From Tolypeutes matacus (taxonomy: Eukaryota; Chordata; Mammalia; Cingulata; Chlamyphoridae): 64,000 nt of DNA. A program made the position numbers and the translations under genes. The stretch is taken from contig JAKSZT010053928.1 in the NCBI GenBank assembly GCA_026826555.1, positions 42,460,849 through 42,524,848 of the forward strand, written 5' to 3'. The notes under the pieces were generated by a model, which did not search any database, had not been told where the DNA came from, and saw only the letters and a program-made list of their open reading frames with translations. Below are positions 34,590 to 46,604 of the stretch, piece after piece. How positions within the stretch are numbered: the stretch's first letter is position 1; each line of letters begins with the position of its first letter.

Positions 34590-34720
34590 CCTAGAATCAG
34601 AGGATCCAGTTTATGACCACAGCTCCTCTCATAATTAGTTATGCAGCCTGGCACAAAGTATTGTACACCTGCCCATGTAAGACAGAAGAGTCTCCTCTCT
34701 GGGTCAGTTTCCTGATCTGA
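34590..34720 (+). repeat. MIR SINE fragment
   Basis: Partial MIR: 'CTAGAATCAGAGGATCCAGTTTATGACCACAGCTCC' and 'TCAGTTTCCTGATCTG'; interrupted and diverged. Confidence 0.6.
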
Positions 34721-34944
34721 AGTTGAAGGAAGCTGAAGGCTGTACTCTAAGCATCCATAAAGCTCTCAAAGAGCAGGCTAAGCAAATTGATGGTTCTACT
34801 TCCACCTCTAAAATCCGATCCCAACAAATTTCTGATCCGAGATGGATAGCAAAGAAAGCCATGAAAAGAAGTGCCAGATGCAAAACAGTATGGCTGAACT
34901 TCCACATACATAGGAACAAAGGTAAATCTGTCCCCAAGTCTTGG

Positions 34945-35175
34945 TTCAACAACTGCCATGTGCTCAGAAGCATTCTGGGCACTTGGGAGGACTATTTTTA
35001 AGCATTAGATATGGTCTTTGTCCTTACAACTTACAATCTAGTTGGAATAAAACCGTAACATACATTAAGAAAGAGAACAAAAGAAAATTCATAATTAAGT
35101 GATGAATGCTAGAGAAGTCTGGATAAGGGAGAGCTTCATCAGGCATGAATAGCTTACAAAGATTTCATAGAGGAA
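34945..35175 (-). mobile_element. L2 LINE 3' fragment, reverse orientation
   Basis: Inverted tail 'CAACAACTGCCATGTGCTCAGAAGCATTCTGGGCACTTGGGAGG', then 'TGTCCTTACAACTTACAATCTAGTTGG' and 'GTGATGAATGCTAGAGAAG'. A second L2 copy follows at once. Confidence 0.7.
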
Positions 35176-35179
35176 GTAG

Positions 35180-36075
35180 GATTTCACTCATTCAACAAAT
35201 ATTGGCTGAGTATATACTGTATCAGGTGCAAAACCAGGCAGAGTTCCTCCTCTCATAGAGCTAATAGGAGGGTCCCATGCTGCTATGTGAGAGATATAAG
35301 AAAGAAGGAACTGAGTAAGGAAAGTCAGAGAGGGCTTTCCAGAAGAAGCAATACTTATGCTGAACTCTGAACGACAAATAGAGAATTAACCAGGTGAAGC
35401 AAAAGAAGTAAGGGCTTTGCAATCTGCAAAGATAACATGTGCCAAGTCCCTGTTGCAAGCAGGTGCTTGGCAGGTTTGCAGAACTGAAAGAAGGTTGGTG
35501 TACATAGTGTGCAAAGAGCAAGAGGCATGAGATGATGCAGGCAAGAGAGACAGGACGCGGTACACAGGGCTTTGAAAACCATGTTGGGTGTTTCTCTTGG
35601 AAATGTTAACATCATCATTTATGCATTTCTGGCTGTTGTGTGGGGAAGTGCTCAGAGCAAATCAGGACTGGCTATGAGGACATGTTCAGGAGACTACTGC
35701 ACCAGACCACATGAGAACTGATGACATGCTGGAGCAGGTTGACAGCCATGGAAATGGAGAGATGTGAATCAAAGCAAGAAACAATTTGCTGATGTACTGG
35801 ATATGGGGGAGGAGGAAAAGGAAGTGATAAAGAATGGCTCCTAGGTTTCTGTCTTGTATAACAGAATGAATCATAATGCCATTAATGGAGAAAAAAATAG
35901 AGAGAAAGGTTATTCTGAGGAGAGGTTGCGAGGTTAAATAAGTTTAGGACTTTGAGCTTAGTAACGTCAAGTTATTAGAGACCTTAGCAGTTTTAAGTTG
36001 ATTGAGGGTCAGATGCCAGACAGGAGTGGGTTAAGGAGGGAGTTAGAGATCAAGAAATGAAGAGAATGGGGTATA
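35180..36075 (-). mobile_element. L2 LINE fragment, reverse orientation
   Basis: Inverted tail 'TCATTCAACAAATATTGGCTGAGTATATACTGTATCAGG', then 'AGAGGGCTTTCCAGAAGAAGCAATACTTATGCTGAACTCTGAA', 'GGGCTTTGCAATCTGCAAAG', 'TACACAGGGCTTTGAAAACCATG', 'ATGGCTCCTAGGTTTCTG', 'TCAGATGCCAGACAGGAG'. Collinear with the copy at 26045-27240. Confidence 0.78.
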
Positions 36076-36185
36076 AATATATATATAAATAGATATAAAA
36101 ATGGGGTATAAATAGGTATAAAATATGTTAACCTCCACCAACACAAAACCCACAAATACACACATACACACACACATATACATAC
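36070..36185. repeat. AT-rich and (CA)n short repeats
   Basis: ATATATATATAAATAGATATAAAA-type sequence with a duplicated GGGGTATAAATA motif (36069 and 36104 areas), then ACACACATACACACACACATATACATACAG at 36157-36186. Confidence 0.8.
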
Positions 36186-37619
36186 AGAGAGCTCACATCA
36201 CTTATTAGAAATTGTCTGATACTGCCTTCCCTGAATAATCAAACAGTTAAGAAACAGACTACATTCAGTCCTTGCAATATAAAGTAAGACAAAGCATGAA
36301 TTGATTTCCTCTTTTATCCCCTTGATATTCTTTTTCTCTCCTTTCCATGTAATTTTCTCTAAATATAGCTTTCTAAGTATCAACTCATTTATCTGTAGCT
36401 TCTGCTAAAGAAAGTGGACTTTGACATACCCATAGCACTGGGAGAGCTTTTACCTTGGTTTTCAAACCAATGTCTGACGCTGAGAGGTCCTTCCTAGCTG
36501 CCATTGCCCCACTGTCAACCACCACTGAATGGTGGCAACACTCTGGCAACAAAAGCTGGCCACGCGAGGTGCAATGAGGTATTTTTTTCTCAAATAAGAC
36601 TGTGCTTTTATCCACTAGTGAATAGAGGAATTCTTGTCATTCCCCTAGCCTGGAGAACTAAACTTGATTTTCTCTCTCCTTGCACCTAAAGGCCACTCTA
36701 GCTTCTTGTACTCTGTCCTAAACAGTTCAGGAATATCTATTTATGTCTCATTTCAGGATGCTGGCCTGCATAAGTCTGGAATCGGGAATATCATAAATGT
36801 GAGCTTTCTAAATATCTTGGATATTGTGTACACTCTCTGCTTTACACAATATTCCAAGTCAGTGAGAGGGCCCCAGAAAAACTGTGGTCGAAATGCTGGA
36901 AAAATCTGTAGCTAACCTAGTGTTGCTGGAGGGACTGGTGACTTCTCATGATCCTGTTTTTCGCTCTGGTCACCATAAGTCAAATCCAACTGTTAATCAC
37001 AGAAAGCATATTAACTATATTAACCATGTTTTCTTCACCTGCATTTGATCTGGTATTCTATGTCTCAGCACATAGCCTTTGATAAGAAAAATTTTAAAAA
37101 CTCTATCCTCAGAGATGGGAATATAAAGAAATAAATTAGCCAACTAATCAGTCTATCGAGAGTCAGATTCTACACTCAATGCTCTTGCTAAAAATATCAT
37201 ATCACTCCTTCCGCATCACTGCACATCTGTGGACACAACCATCTTCTAGCGTGGGCCAAACAGGAAATGGAGTGGGACCTCCAAGAAAGCCTTATTGCTA
37301 AGAAATCCCTCTTCCATTTACTGGTTACACCTGAAATTCCATCGCCTCTCTCTTTGGTAGTTTTCATCTGTATTGAGATGCAAACAAGCACATTTTGCCA
37401 GTCACTGTGAGTGAAGAATTTAACAGTATTAACAGCACTTGCTAGGGACTGAGAAAAGATGACAAAGACTCCATATCCTTCCAAAGGGGGGGGGAGATGG
37501 GACACTGTGAGGAGGTGGAAAGGAAGAAAAATGTTGAAGAAGGAAAACACAATCTGAGCCTTTTCCCAATATTCACTGGATCGGCCCTATTGGAGTTACT
37601 GAGTAACCAAACAATTCTT
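36186..37619. other. No recognised feature, about 1.4 kb
   Basis: No gene or assignable repeat. Open frames of 76 to 117 codons are present (for example 37197-37550 reverse) without recognisable domains. Confidence 0.4.
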
Positions 37620-37760
37620 TAACAGCAATCAACAAATGAACAAGAAACCGTGGGCTTGACGCTGTGCAAAACCCTCTGGGGAAAGAGAAGAAGAGTCAGA
37701 TTTACCTCCTTCAAGGCACTTTGAGTTTACTTGGGAGCCACGGCAAATGTACAAAACAAG
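37620..37760 (-). mobile_element. L2 or MIR tail fragment, reverse orientation (tentative)
   Basis: Weak similarity to the inverted L2 3' region ('CAACAAATGAACAAGAAACCGTGGGCTTGACGCTGTGC', 'CTCCTTCAAGGCACTTTGAGTTTACTTGGGAG'). Confidence 0.4.
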
Positions 37761-38018
37761 TTTAAACTGCCAAAGACACATCCTCTCAATGCTAAGCCTG
37801 AGGAACTGACTTCTTAGTCTGAGGAAATTTATTTAAAAGTGTCTCCCTATTTCATTTCTGCCATTTCCTGAAATTAATTTCATTACAGTACATTATGAAT
37901 TCTCTTACATTTCAGAAAGTCTACTTCAAAGTATATAATTTCATAACTGAAAGTGTAAAGCTAACATTTCGATATAAGGAGTCCTGTTCCAATTTTGTGT
38001 CACAACATCAGAGAGCAA

Positions 38019-38537
38019 GTTTTGGATGGAATAAATCTCTGCCCGCCCCCAAAGGTGTCTACATGCTAATCCCCAGAACCTGCGAAGGGGTTAAGTTGCA
38101 CAGCAAAAGGGACACTGTAGGTGTTATTAAGGTTAAGGACCTTGGGTGGAGGACATTCCCCTGGGTCATCTAAAAGCATTCAATCCATTCATATAAAAAG
38201 ATGGGAACCTTTACTGATTCTGTTAAAGAGGTGTGATGAAAGGAGGCGGCAAGAATTCAAGCATGCATGGGACTGGACTGCTGTTGTTAGCTTTGAATGA
38301 GGAGGAAGGGAACCACAAGCCACGGAGAATGGGAAGCCTCTAGAATCTGGAAAGGCAAGGAAAGAAATCCTCCCCTAGAGCCTCCAGAAAGAATGCAGCC
38401 CTGCTGACATCTTGACATTAGTTTGAGTCCCATGTCAGAATTCTGACCTACAGAACTGTAAGATTTTTAAAAATTGGTTTGTTTTAAGCCACTAAGTGTG
38501 TGGCCATTTGTTACAGTAGCAATAGGAAACTAATGCA
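38019..38537 (+). mobile_element. MLT1-type MaLR LTR
   Basis: Collinear MLT1 features: 'TTTTGGATGGAATAAATCTCTGCCCGCCCCC', 'GGTTAAGGACCTTGGG', 'TTCATATAAAAAGATGGGAACC', 'CTGCTGACATCTTGACATTAGTTTGAGTCCC', 'CAGAACTGTAAG', 'GTTTTAAGCCACTAAGTGTGTGGCCATTTGTTACAG', ending 'GGAAACTAATGCA'. Solo LTR; the exact left end is uncertain by a few bases. Confidence 0.85.
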
Positions 38538-39484
38538 GTTTTGTTTTTTTCTCTATATTTCATAATCTATAAAATGGGGACAATAGTATTTTCATTTTTC
38601 TTCTAAATCATTGCAAACATTGGACATTTTTTAATGAAATAATGCGCTCGAAGAAATAGCATTTCAAAATATTCTTCAAAGCACCTACTTTTCTGAAATT
38701 TTACAGGATTCAATCAATGCGAAAATATATCAGAAACCTAATATATCTTAACAGTTTCACGGTGTCCCCAGGTAATCAGAGGCAATCTTTCATATTGATC
38801 ATAATATAAACTAGTTGAGTTATAGAGGCACATATCTTGCCAGTGCTTTGGCAAACTTAAGGCCTCCCTCAGAAAAATAAAGTAATGAAATATTCTCATA
38901 GTCAGTATGCATATCTCCAGCGGCTAGGCAAGTTAATGAGATGCACAGCTAGGGAGTTAGCATGCATCTCAAGCACTGGTTCTGCATAAGAAATGCAGTT
39001 GATTCTGATCTCATCACCTTACCCATTTTTTACAGAAACATCCATCAGCAAAGAGAAGACACTCTATGTATTAAAGGTTTCCACATCCAAGCTTAGCTAT
39101 CAGAACCAAGATAGAAGGCCATGTATTAGAGAGTTTGCAAACCTCATAAAATATTTTGCAAGTAACATATTTAATCAAACACTGATATCTGGTACACTCA
39201 AAATGCTGAAATGCAGACACCCCAAATGATTTGTCAACACTCCAGCAACAGCCGTTTGAAAGAGTTAACTCTGAGGTTTATATATGTGATGGGTCTCCAA
39301 AAATTGGTTTTCTAAGCTAACATAACCAAAAATCAACTTGTAGCCATGAACAAAAATGATCTTAGTCTCATGTAATATTAAATATCAGAAGGTGCTTATA
39401 CATAAGAGTAAAAATTCCAAAAATTAACATTTAGATAATTTTTTTAAAAGCAGAGAAGTAACAGGGGATATGTCTAAAGGAACT
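38538..39484. other. No recognised feature
   Basis: About 0.95 kb with no gene or assignable repeat. Confidence 0.4.
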
Positions 39485-39710
39485 ATCTGCAATCAGATCT
39501 TGACTATACCACCTAATATCTTTGTACCTTTGGGAAAGTTGCCAAAGTTCTTTGTACCTCAGTTTCCTCATCTGTAAATGTTGATAATAATAGTAAAAAG
39601 CTCAGTGCATTGTTGTGAGGACTAAAAGAGATAATGTGTGTAAAATGTTTAGGGCAATGTCTGACCCAGTAAGTACTCAATATATAATTATTTTCATCAA
39701 TTATCATCAT
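39485..39710 (+). repeat. MIR SINE (ancient)
   Basis: Well preserved: 'GTACCTCAGTTTCCTCATCTGTAAATGTTGATAATAATAG', 'GTGCATTGTTGTGAGGACTAAAAGAGATAATGTGTGTAAAATGTTTAGGGCAATGTCTGACCCAGTAAGTACTCAATA'. Confidence 0.95.
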
Positions 39711-40190
39711 CATGACAGGAACATCTTCCCCAACATATGCTAGAGAAACCAGTCAATGGTTTCAGATCCAATTTTGCCATGTTCTGGACAACTCGTAATT
39801 CCAACAGGAATGATTCAGAGGAAAGGACTTACCCAGACATTCTTTTTTTTTTTTCACTCTAGTTAAGGACTATGGAGGAACTCCTTTGAGGTATAAGAGT
39901 TAAAAACAACTACCCAATAATTCATTCTAAACCCTTAGAAGAGAAGGCAAAAATCAGGAAGATAATATAAATGAACATTAGAAAGCTTTACTCAAGTAAG
40001 TAATTGACTAAAATGAGATCTTTGTGAAAAATAAAGATCAAATGTGAAGATTACAAAAAGTAAAACTTAGGCCAGGTTTTAAATATAAAGAAGTAAAATG
40101 ACTGTAAAGAATTAAAAAAAAAAAAAAAAATAGATGGTACTGGCAAAAGACACAGAGGACCTTATAAAGCACAAAGGGAAACATGGGAGC
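39711..40190. other. No recognised feature apart from poly(T) and poly(A) runs
   Basis: A T run at about 39842-39854 and an A run at about 40112-40130. No element could be attached to either. Confidence 0.4.
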
Positions 40191-40657
40191 TATTGGGAAC
40201 TGAATCACGTCTCCCACAAAAGACATGTTCATGTCCCAACCCTTGGTCCCGTGGGTCTGAATCCATTGTAAATACAATCTATTGAAGATGCTACTTGAGT
40301 TAAGGTGTGGCCTAACTGAATCAGGTTGAACTTTACTCTGGATTACTGGAGTCCTTTATAAGCCCAATGAAATTCTGACAGAGAAAAAGAGAAGCTAAGG
40401 GGGGCATCCAAAAGCTGGAAGTCAATGGAAACCAGAAGAGAAAGGAGAAGGTACTGCCATGTGCACTGCCATGTGACAGAAAAGCCAAAGACCAAGGGGT
40501 CACCAGCAGCCAGCCCCAGAACACCACAGTCTTCCGGGAAAAAGTATCACCCTGCTGATTTTGGACATCTAGCCTCAAAACCATGAGCCAATAAATTGTC
40601 CCATTATTAAGACAACCCATTTTATGGTATTTGTTTAGCACCTTGGAAACTAAAACA
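40191..40657 (+). mobile_element. Solo LTR, MaLR-like
   Basis: Ends in 'GGAAACTAAAACA' and contains 'GGGAACTGAATCACGTCTCCCACAAAAG', 'CTAACTGAATCAGG', 'GGAGTCCTTTATAAGCC', 'CTGATTTTGGACATCTAGCCTCAAAACCATGAGCCAATAAATTG'. The overall plan is that of a MaLR LTR, with the polyadenylation signal close to the 3' end. Duplications are not clear (GGAGC versus GGGGT). A 102-codon reverse frame inside is chance. Confidence 0.75.
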
Positions 40658-41235
40658 GGGGTCGCAGGTAATGGATAACCGTAAGAAGGTGTGGTGTTAT
40701 GTTTACAACTAGGCTTTTTAAAATAAAATATCAGCTACTTTCCACTACCCAAAGTGAAGTACCATCTGTCACAGGAAAAAAGGAAAATTAAACCAAAATT
40801 AAGAAAGAGAGTACTAAATTGTACTTTAGCAGCTGGATATCTACAAATCAGCAGAGCCTTAATGACCCAAATCTTAGGATAGTAGAATTTCCAAATGTTA
40901 CTGCCAAGAGCTCCTTCATTCTCCTTGGCTATCCATTACCTCTTTGCCTTTCTCTTTGAAGAATCATCATGTATCAAGATATCCTCTATGCTCATGCCTC
41001 TCTTCCAGATGACACTTATTTTTCCACATTAAATAACCAATCAACTAACTTGAAAGCATGTACTGTGCCTATCATTGTTCAAATACTATCCAAATCATAG
41101 AGGAAGTATAAAATAGGTGCTTGTTCATAATACTACCTTGTAATTAGAGTCTGAACTTCTTCAAGGAAAGGTCCACAGCAGTACACCACAAAAGAAATTA
41201 GAATTCACACATTTACTTATATAAACAATTCAATT
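40658..41235. other. No recognised feature
   Basis: No gene or assignable repeat seen. Confidence 0.35.
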
Positions 41236-41245
41236 AATTAATTTA

Positions 41246-41430
41246 TTTTTTTTTTTTAAAGATTTTATTTATTTATTCATTCATCCCCCCCCTGCTGCCT
41301 GCGCTCGCCGGGTCAGCCAACCACGCCGTGCGGGCGGGCCTGCCCCCACCAGGAGGCCCCGGGAACCGAACCCGGGGCCTCCCACATGGCAAACGGGAGC
41401 CCCACTGATTGAGCCACAGCCGCCTCCCTC
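41246..41430 (-). mobile_element. GC-rich tRNA-derived SINE, copy 1, reverse orientation
   Basis: On the reverse strand it has a tRNA-like head (GCTGTGGCTCAATCAGTGGG; box B GGGTTCGGTTCCC), a GC-rich body with several CpG sites, and an (ATAAATAA)-type plus poly(A) tail. AATTAATTTA is perfectly duplicated at 41236-41245 and 41431-41440. The intact CpGs and perfect duplication indicate a fairly recent insertion. A sister copy lies at 45891-46080. Confidence 0.95.
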
Positions 41431-41639
41431 AATTAATTTATAGAGTCAAGTCTAGTGAACTCTCTAGAGCAGTCAGGACATCAGAATCATATGGGGTGCT
41501 TTTTAAAAAAATTACTTTCTCTGGTCCATCCATGGAATCACGATTATCATAGGTGAGGATCTCCCTTTTAAACAAACTCTTTGGTGGTGTTATGGCAGAC
41601 TAAATAAAGCATGAGCCCTAGATCTTCTTTTATTAAACA

Positions 41640-41800
41640 TTCTTTCTTTCTCTCAAACAAGAACACAGCAAAGACTTGAAGGGGTGATGACCAGGAATGA
41701 GCTTTCCAGGTAGGGGGATTAGCAAATGCAAATGGCCTGATGTGCCTGGTGTTTTTAAGGGACTGCAAAGAGCAGACAGCGCAGTGTGTCTGGGACCAGG
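41640..41800 (-). mobile_element. L2 LINE fragment, reverse orientation
   Basis: Matches the L2 segment 'GAGCTTTCCAGGTAGGGGGATTAGCAAATGCAAATGGCCTGATGTG' (usual form: ATTCCAGGCAGAGGGAACAGCAAGTGCAAAGGCCCTGA). Short and diverged. Confidence 0.65.
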
Positions 41801-43609
41801 GGAGCTAAACACGCAGAAGAATGATAGATTCATCAGGATTGTTTACAGCTGACCAAAGCACTACCTAAACTTCTAAGCTGATCTGGGGGGTGGAGGAGAA
41901 AACGTATTGGCCAATATAATTTTGTCGTCTATAGCAGAGCTTAGTACAGCCACAGCTGGATTCAGGGGCTTATGCCAATCCTAAAGAAGCTGTCTCTCTC
42001 TAGCCTTTGTCTCTGATATTTTCTCCCCAGGTGGTGGCCCAAATGGCCATCCAAATTCCAGCCTTCCTCGTTTACCCATCCCAGAGGAAAACAAGTGCCT
42101 CTGACCCAAAAGATTTAGGACGAGTCCTGAGACCCACAAGCATTGGCCTTGCTTGGCTCATGTTCTAATCCTGAGTGAATTCCCACTGGGCCAAAGGAGT
42201 GGAGGTGGGGGAGCAGGTCTGGATTACAAAGTCACCCCCAGGGCTAGAATGAGTACAAGCCCACCCCAGGACCCAGCAGAAGAGTGAGTGAGGGGCTACT
42301 CTGCAAAGGAAGATATGTGCCAATTCTGAAGGAAGAAGGTATACTGAGCAGGAAAAAACAACAGATGTGCACTATTAGGACATGCCCATCATTATACTTT
42401 GTTCCCTTAAAAAATAATAATGATCTTGACTTTTAAAGCTGATAAATGAATGGTAATTTGAGATTTTTTTGCCCATTATATTTTTTCAAGGACACGAGCT
42501 TGAATCCTTTTGTTCTCAGAGTTGATGTAAGAGGACTGAGAAGAAATAAGCAAAATAAAGTATAATATTAAAGCACTCAGACTCTCAGTGGCTTTTGCAA
42601 GAAAAATATGGAGAAAGTTTTAAAAGAATAAAGGCAGTAGCTTTTGTGTTCATTGAACCTGCTTTCACCTGTACATAAACACCTAATTGTCTGCTGAGAT
42701 GCCAGGATATCAAGAGCATAAAACCTGGTAGCACCTAAAAATGACAATTCTTCTTTATAACAGCATCATTTTATTAAGGCTATAAGCAACCAATTTCAAC
42801 CCTCTAAAAAATCAACTTACTTGAAAACCAATGGACATTGCTAAATGAAAAAAAAAAATTGGAAATAAGAAATCAGTGACATTTTATTATACCATTGGCC
42901 TTAACACTCATGTTAAACAATTTCACAGGGAGGCTGAAAAACGAAATTAAAACATAAATTCTGTTTTAGACTGAAAAAAAGCAAGGGACTATAGTAATTT
43001 CCTAACCCATTACAGGTTCTATGTAATGCTGAACACAATTCAACTATTTCCTAAGAAAAATCATTCTTGTTTTTAACAAAGTTGACAAGTAGCAGCAAAT
43101 AAAATCATCATACTTCTGAAAGTCCTACTTCTAAAGCATAGCATTCAAAATTGCAGATTATTCAGCTGTATTCATTCAAATTAGATACTCTCAACATCAT
43201 ACTTACTAGCTTTGTATTTTTTTTTTTTTTGACTCAGGTAAGAATGAGTCAACAACAAAAGAGGTTTTTGTATGCTTCTTCACATCACACAGTGAGGAAA
43301 CTCATTCCCAGGATCTACTCTAACCTCTCCAGTGCCTAAATGCAAACTGACAGAATCAGCTAAAAGGCGTTCAGAATTAACAGGAGAGTTCAGCCACACA
43401 CAAGATATACCAAAACAATTATTTTCTTAGTGTCCCAGCAAAAACTCTAGGGGAAATAATGGAATAAAGAGCCTGTTTATGACAGCAACAGATGGATAAT
43501 CTTTGAGTATGATATTCACAAGAAATATGGCAGTGCTATATCAAAATAAAAAATATGAATCTTTACTCAGACATAAGGATGTAGATGTAAATGCAAAAAT
43601 AAATAAATA
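41801..43609. other. No recognised feature, about 1.8 kb
   Basis: No gene, RNA or assignable repeat seen; short A and T runs at 42848 and 43218 only. Confidence 0.4.
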
Positions 43610-44040
43610 AATGAACAATCAAACCCATAAGGCATCCAAGAGCATTTCCATTGGAAGTGTAAATTTATACAACCTTTCTGGGGGGCCAATTTGCATTCCA
43701 TATTAAGTCTTCAAAATATATATACCCTGTAACCCGAGGACTCCTGTCAAACTCTACCTAATTTTCTAAGGAAATTATAAAAAATGCAAAGGTCAAGGTT
43801 GTTTGTCTCAGTGTTATTTATAATAGCAAAAACAAAACAAAACAAAACAAAAGTCCAAAATTTAAGAATAGGGAAATAGTTAATAAAATATGTCCCATCC
43901 ATGTGACAGAGCCCAATGCAGCTATTAAGATCATAGTTTTCAAGAACATGAAATAACCTTTGAAATTCTCTCAATACTATTAAAGCAAGATACCATATTG
44001 AAGCAGAATATTCTCCATTTCATAAAATGCATGCATGTAA
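43610..44040 (+). mobile_element. Old L1M-type LINE 3' region
   Basis: Landmarks of an old L1 3' region: 'AAATTTATACAACCTTTCTGGGGGGCCAATTTGC', 'AAATATATATACCCTGTAACCC', 'GTTTGTCTCAGTGTTATTTATAATAGCAAAAAC', 'GGGAAATAGTTAATAAAATATGTCCC', 'GCAGCTATTAAGATCATAGTTTTCAAGAACATG'. A short AAAAC repeat at 43828-43850 lies inside. Confidence 0.72.
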
Positions 44041-44337
44041 TAGACACTTAACATCATCAGAAGATACCTTCCAAGCTTCTCAAATCCCCAAATCTGCATG
44101 CTCCAACAAAACAAATCATTTCTCCCATAAAATACAATCACATGTAATGAAATAATGTAAGGACCCCTTCACACAATAGCTGAAACTGAAGTCCCTCCCC
44201 ATGCTCTCTCCTCACTAGAATAACCTCACTTTCAGCCCAGCCTTTCCTCATCTCCTCTCTTCAAATTTCATCTCTCTGTGTATTTCCAATGTGCCCTAGA
44301 TCTTCCAACTAAACTCATAAGCTACTTTGTTTTCAAC

Positions 44338-44668
44338 TTTTTTTTCCCTCCCCACCCACTCGGTGTTTGCACTTGCTGTGTCTGTTTGCCTTCCTTGTTT
44401 CTTTAGGAGGCACTGGGAACCGAACCTAGGACCTCCAACGTGGGAGGAGGCACCTAATCACTTGAGCCACCTCCATTCCCTGTTTTGTTGTATCTCTCAT
44501 TTTGTTTTTATTCTTGTGTATCTTGTTGTGTCATCTTGTTGCATCAGCTTGCTGCACCTGCCCGTTGCGCCAGCTCACTGTCTTCTTTAGGAGGCACTGA
44601 GAACCGAGCCACAGACCCCCCCATATGGTAGGCGGGAGCTCAATAGCTTGAGCCACACCTGCTTCCCT
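44338..44668 (-). mobile_element. Dimeric DAS-type SINE, reverse orientation
   Basis: Two tRNA-like units in the same orientation, each ending in an inverted box A ('CACTTGAGCCACCTCCATTCCC' and 'GCTTGAGCCACACCTGCTTCCC') with its inverted box B ('GGGAACCGAACCTAGG' and 'GAGAACCGAGCC'). They are joined by a linker with inverted 'TTGTTGCATCAGCTTGCTGCACC'-type repeats. Same layout as 53755-54104 and 55774-56143. No clear duplication was found. Confidence 0.92.
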
Positions 44669-44785
44669 ATTTTAATCTTTTAATGCAGTGTTTCCAAACT
44701 TTGGCCGCTTGCTTACTGACTTGACAATACTTAGCAGGCTTACATATTATCTGTTACTTTATATGTTCTCTTTCTATCAGCTCCC

Positions 44786-46383
44786 TTTTTTTTATTAGAG
44801 TAGTTGTGTGGGTTTATAGAACAACCATGCATAAAATACAAGATTCCCATATACCACCCTATTAATACCTTGGATTGCTGCAAAGTTTTATATTTGTATT
44901 ATTAACTATAGTCCATCATTTAACTTAGGGTTCACTGTTTACCTTGTACAGTTCCATGGATTTTTTTAAAAATGTTTATTCTATTACCATATATATAATC
45001 TAACATTTTTCCTTTTAACCATAGTCAGATACATATTTCAGTACTGTTACGTTCACATAGTTGTGCTACCATCATCACCACCTATTGCCAAATTTTTTCT
45101 TCATTCTAAATAGGAATTCTGTACATTTAAAAAACCCTATTTTCTATCCTCACACCATTCCTTTGTAACCCGTATTCTAGATTCTAACTTTATGAGTTTG
45201 CTTATTCTAATTATTTCATATTAGTAAGATCATACAATGTTTGTCCTTTTGTGTCTGGCTTATTTCATTCAACACGATGCTTTCAAGTTCATCCATATTG
45301 TTGCATGCAACAGAACTCCATTCCTTTTTACAGCTGAATAATATTCCGTTATATATATATACACCACATTTTATTTATCCATTCATCTGTTGATGGACAC
45401 TTGGGTTGCTTACATCTTTTGGCAATTGTGAGTAATGCTGCTATAAACATTGGTGTACAAATAGCTATTTGAGTCCTTGCTTTCAATTCACTTGTGCATA
45501 TACCTAGCAGTGGGATTGCCAGGCCCTATGGTGACTCTATAGATAATTTTCCCAAGAATTGCCAAACTCTCTTTCACAGCAGCTGCACCATTTTACATTG
45601 CCACCAAGAATGAACAAGTATTCCTATTTCTCCTCTCCAACACTTCCTATTTTCTGTTTTTTTTTTTTAATAACAAAAGCCATTCTAATAGGTGTGAAAT
45701 TGTATCTCCTTGTGGTTTTGATTTGCAGTCCCCTGATAGCTAATGATGCTAAGCATCTTTTCATGTGACTTTTAGCCATTTGTAAATCTTCCTTAGAAAT
45801 ATGTATTCAGATCCTTTGCCCATTTTTAACTGGGCTATCTTTTTGTTGTTAAGTTGAAAGATTTATTTATATAGTCTGCATATTAAACCTTTTTTTTTTT
45901 TTTTTTTTTAAGATTTTATTTATTTATTCATTTATCCCCCCCTTGCTGCTTGTGCTCGCCGGGTCAGCTAACCACGCAGTGCGGGCGGGCTTGCCTTCAC
46001 CAGGAGGCCCCAGGAACCGAGCCCGGGGCCTCCCACATGGTAAACGGGAGCCCTACTGATTGAGCCACAGCCGCTTCCCTGCATATTAAACCTTTATCAG
46101 ATATGTCATTTCCAAATATTTTCACCCATTGTGTAGGTTGTCATTTACTTTTATGATAAAGTCCTTTGGGATTAAAAAGTTTTCAATTTTGATGAGGTCC
46201 CATTTATCTATTTTTTTCTTTTTTTGCTTGTGCTTTGGATGTAAAGTTTAAGAAACCATTGCATAGCACAAGGTCCTGAAGAGGCTTCCCTACATTTTCT
46301 TCTAGGAGTTTGACAGTTCTGGCTCTTAAATTTAAGTCTTTGATCCACTTTGAGATTTTTGTATAAGGTTTGAGGTAGGGGTC
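44786..46383 (-). mobile_element. L1 LINE, 5'-truncated, reverse orientation, split by a SINE
   Basis: Starts with a T run (inverted tail) and runs through the inverted 3' UTR ('CAACCATGCATAAAATACAAGATTCCCATATACC', 'GAATAATATTCCG', 'CATTCATCTGTTGATGGACACTTGGGTTGC') into the C-terminal part of ORF2 ('AATATTTTCACCCATTGTGTAGG', 'TTCTAGGAGTTTGACAG'). TCAGCTCCC (44777-44785) and TCAGCTCAC (46384-46392) may be its duplications. About 1.4 kb of L1 sequence remains; the reading frame is broken. Confidence 0.83.
45891..46080 (-). mobile_element. GC-rich tRNA-derived SINE, copy 2, nested in L1
   Basis: Same family as 41246-41430. GCATATTAAACCT is perfectly duplicated at 45878-45890 and 46081-46093. 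It sits in L1 sequence that reads on without loss after excision, so it is younger than that L1. Roughly fifteen differences from copy 1 by eye, most of them C/T or G/A changes. Confidence 0.96.
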
Positions 46384-46604
46384 TCAGCTCACATTTTTAG
46401 TTAAGTAATTTAATCTCATATCATCAATGAAATCATGGATTTTATGTTCTAATTATTTTTCTAGTACACCTTAAAAGAAATACTTATCAAAGGGAAAAAA
46501 AGAATCTAATAAATTATCCATACATGTACACCATTGCTAACACTTCCAATAAGAAACACATGGAAAACTATTAGGAGAGACAATGTCTTAATCCAAATGA
46601 GTGT

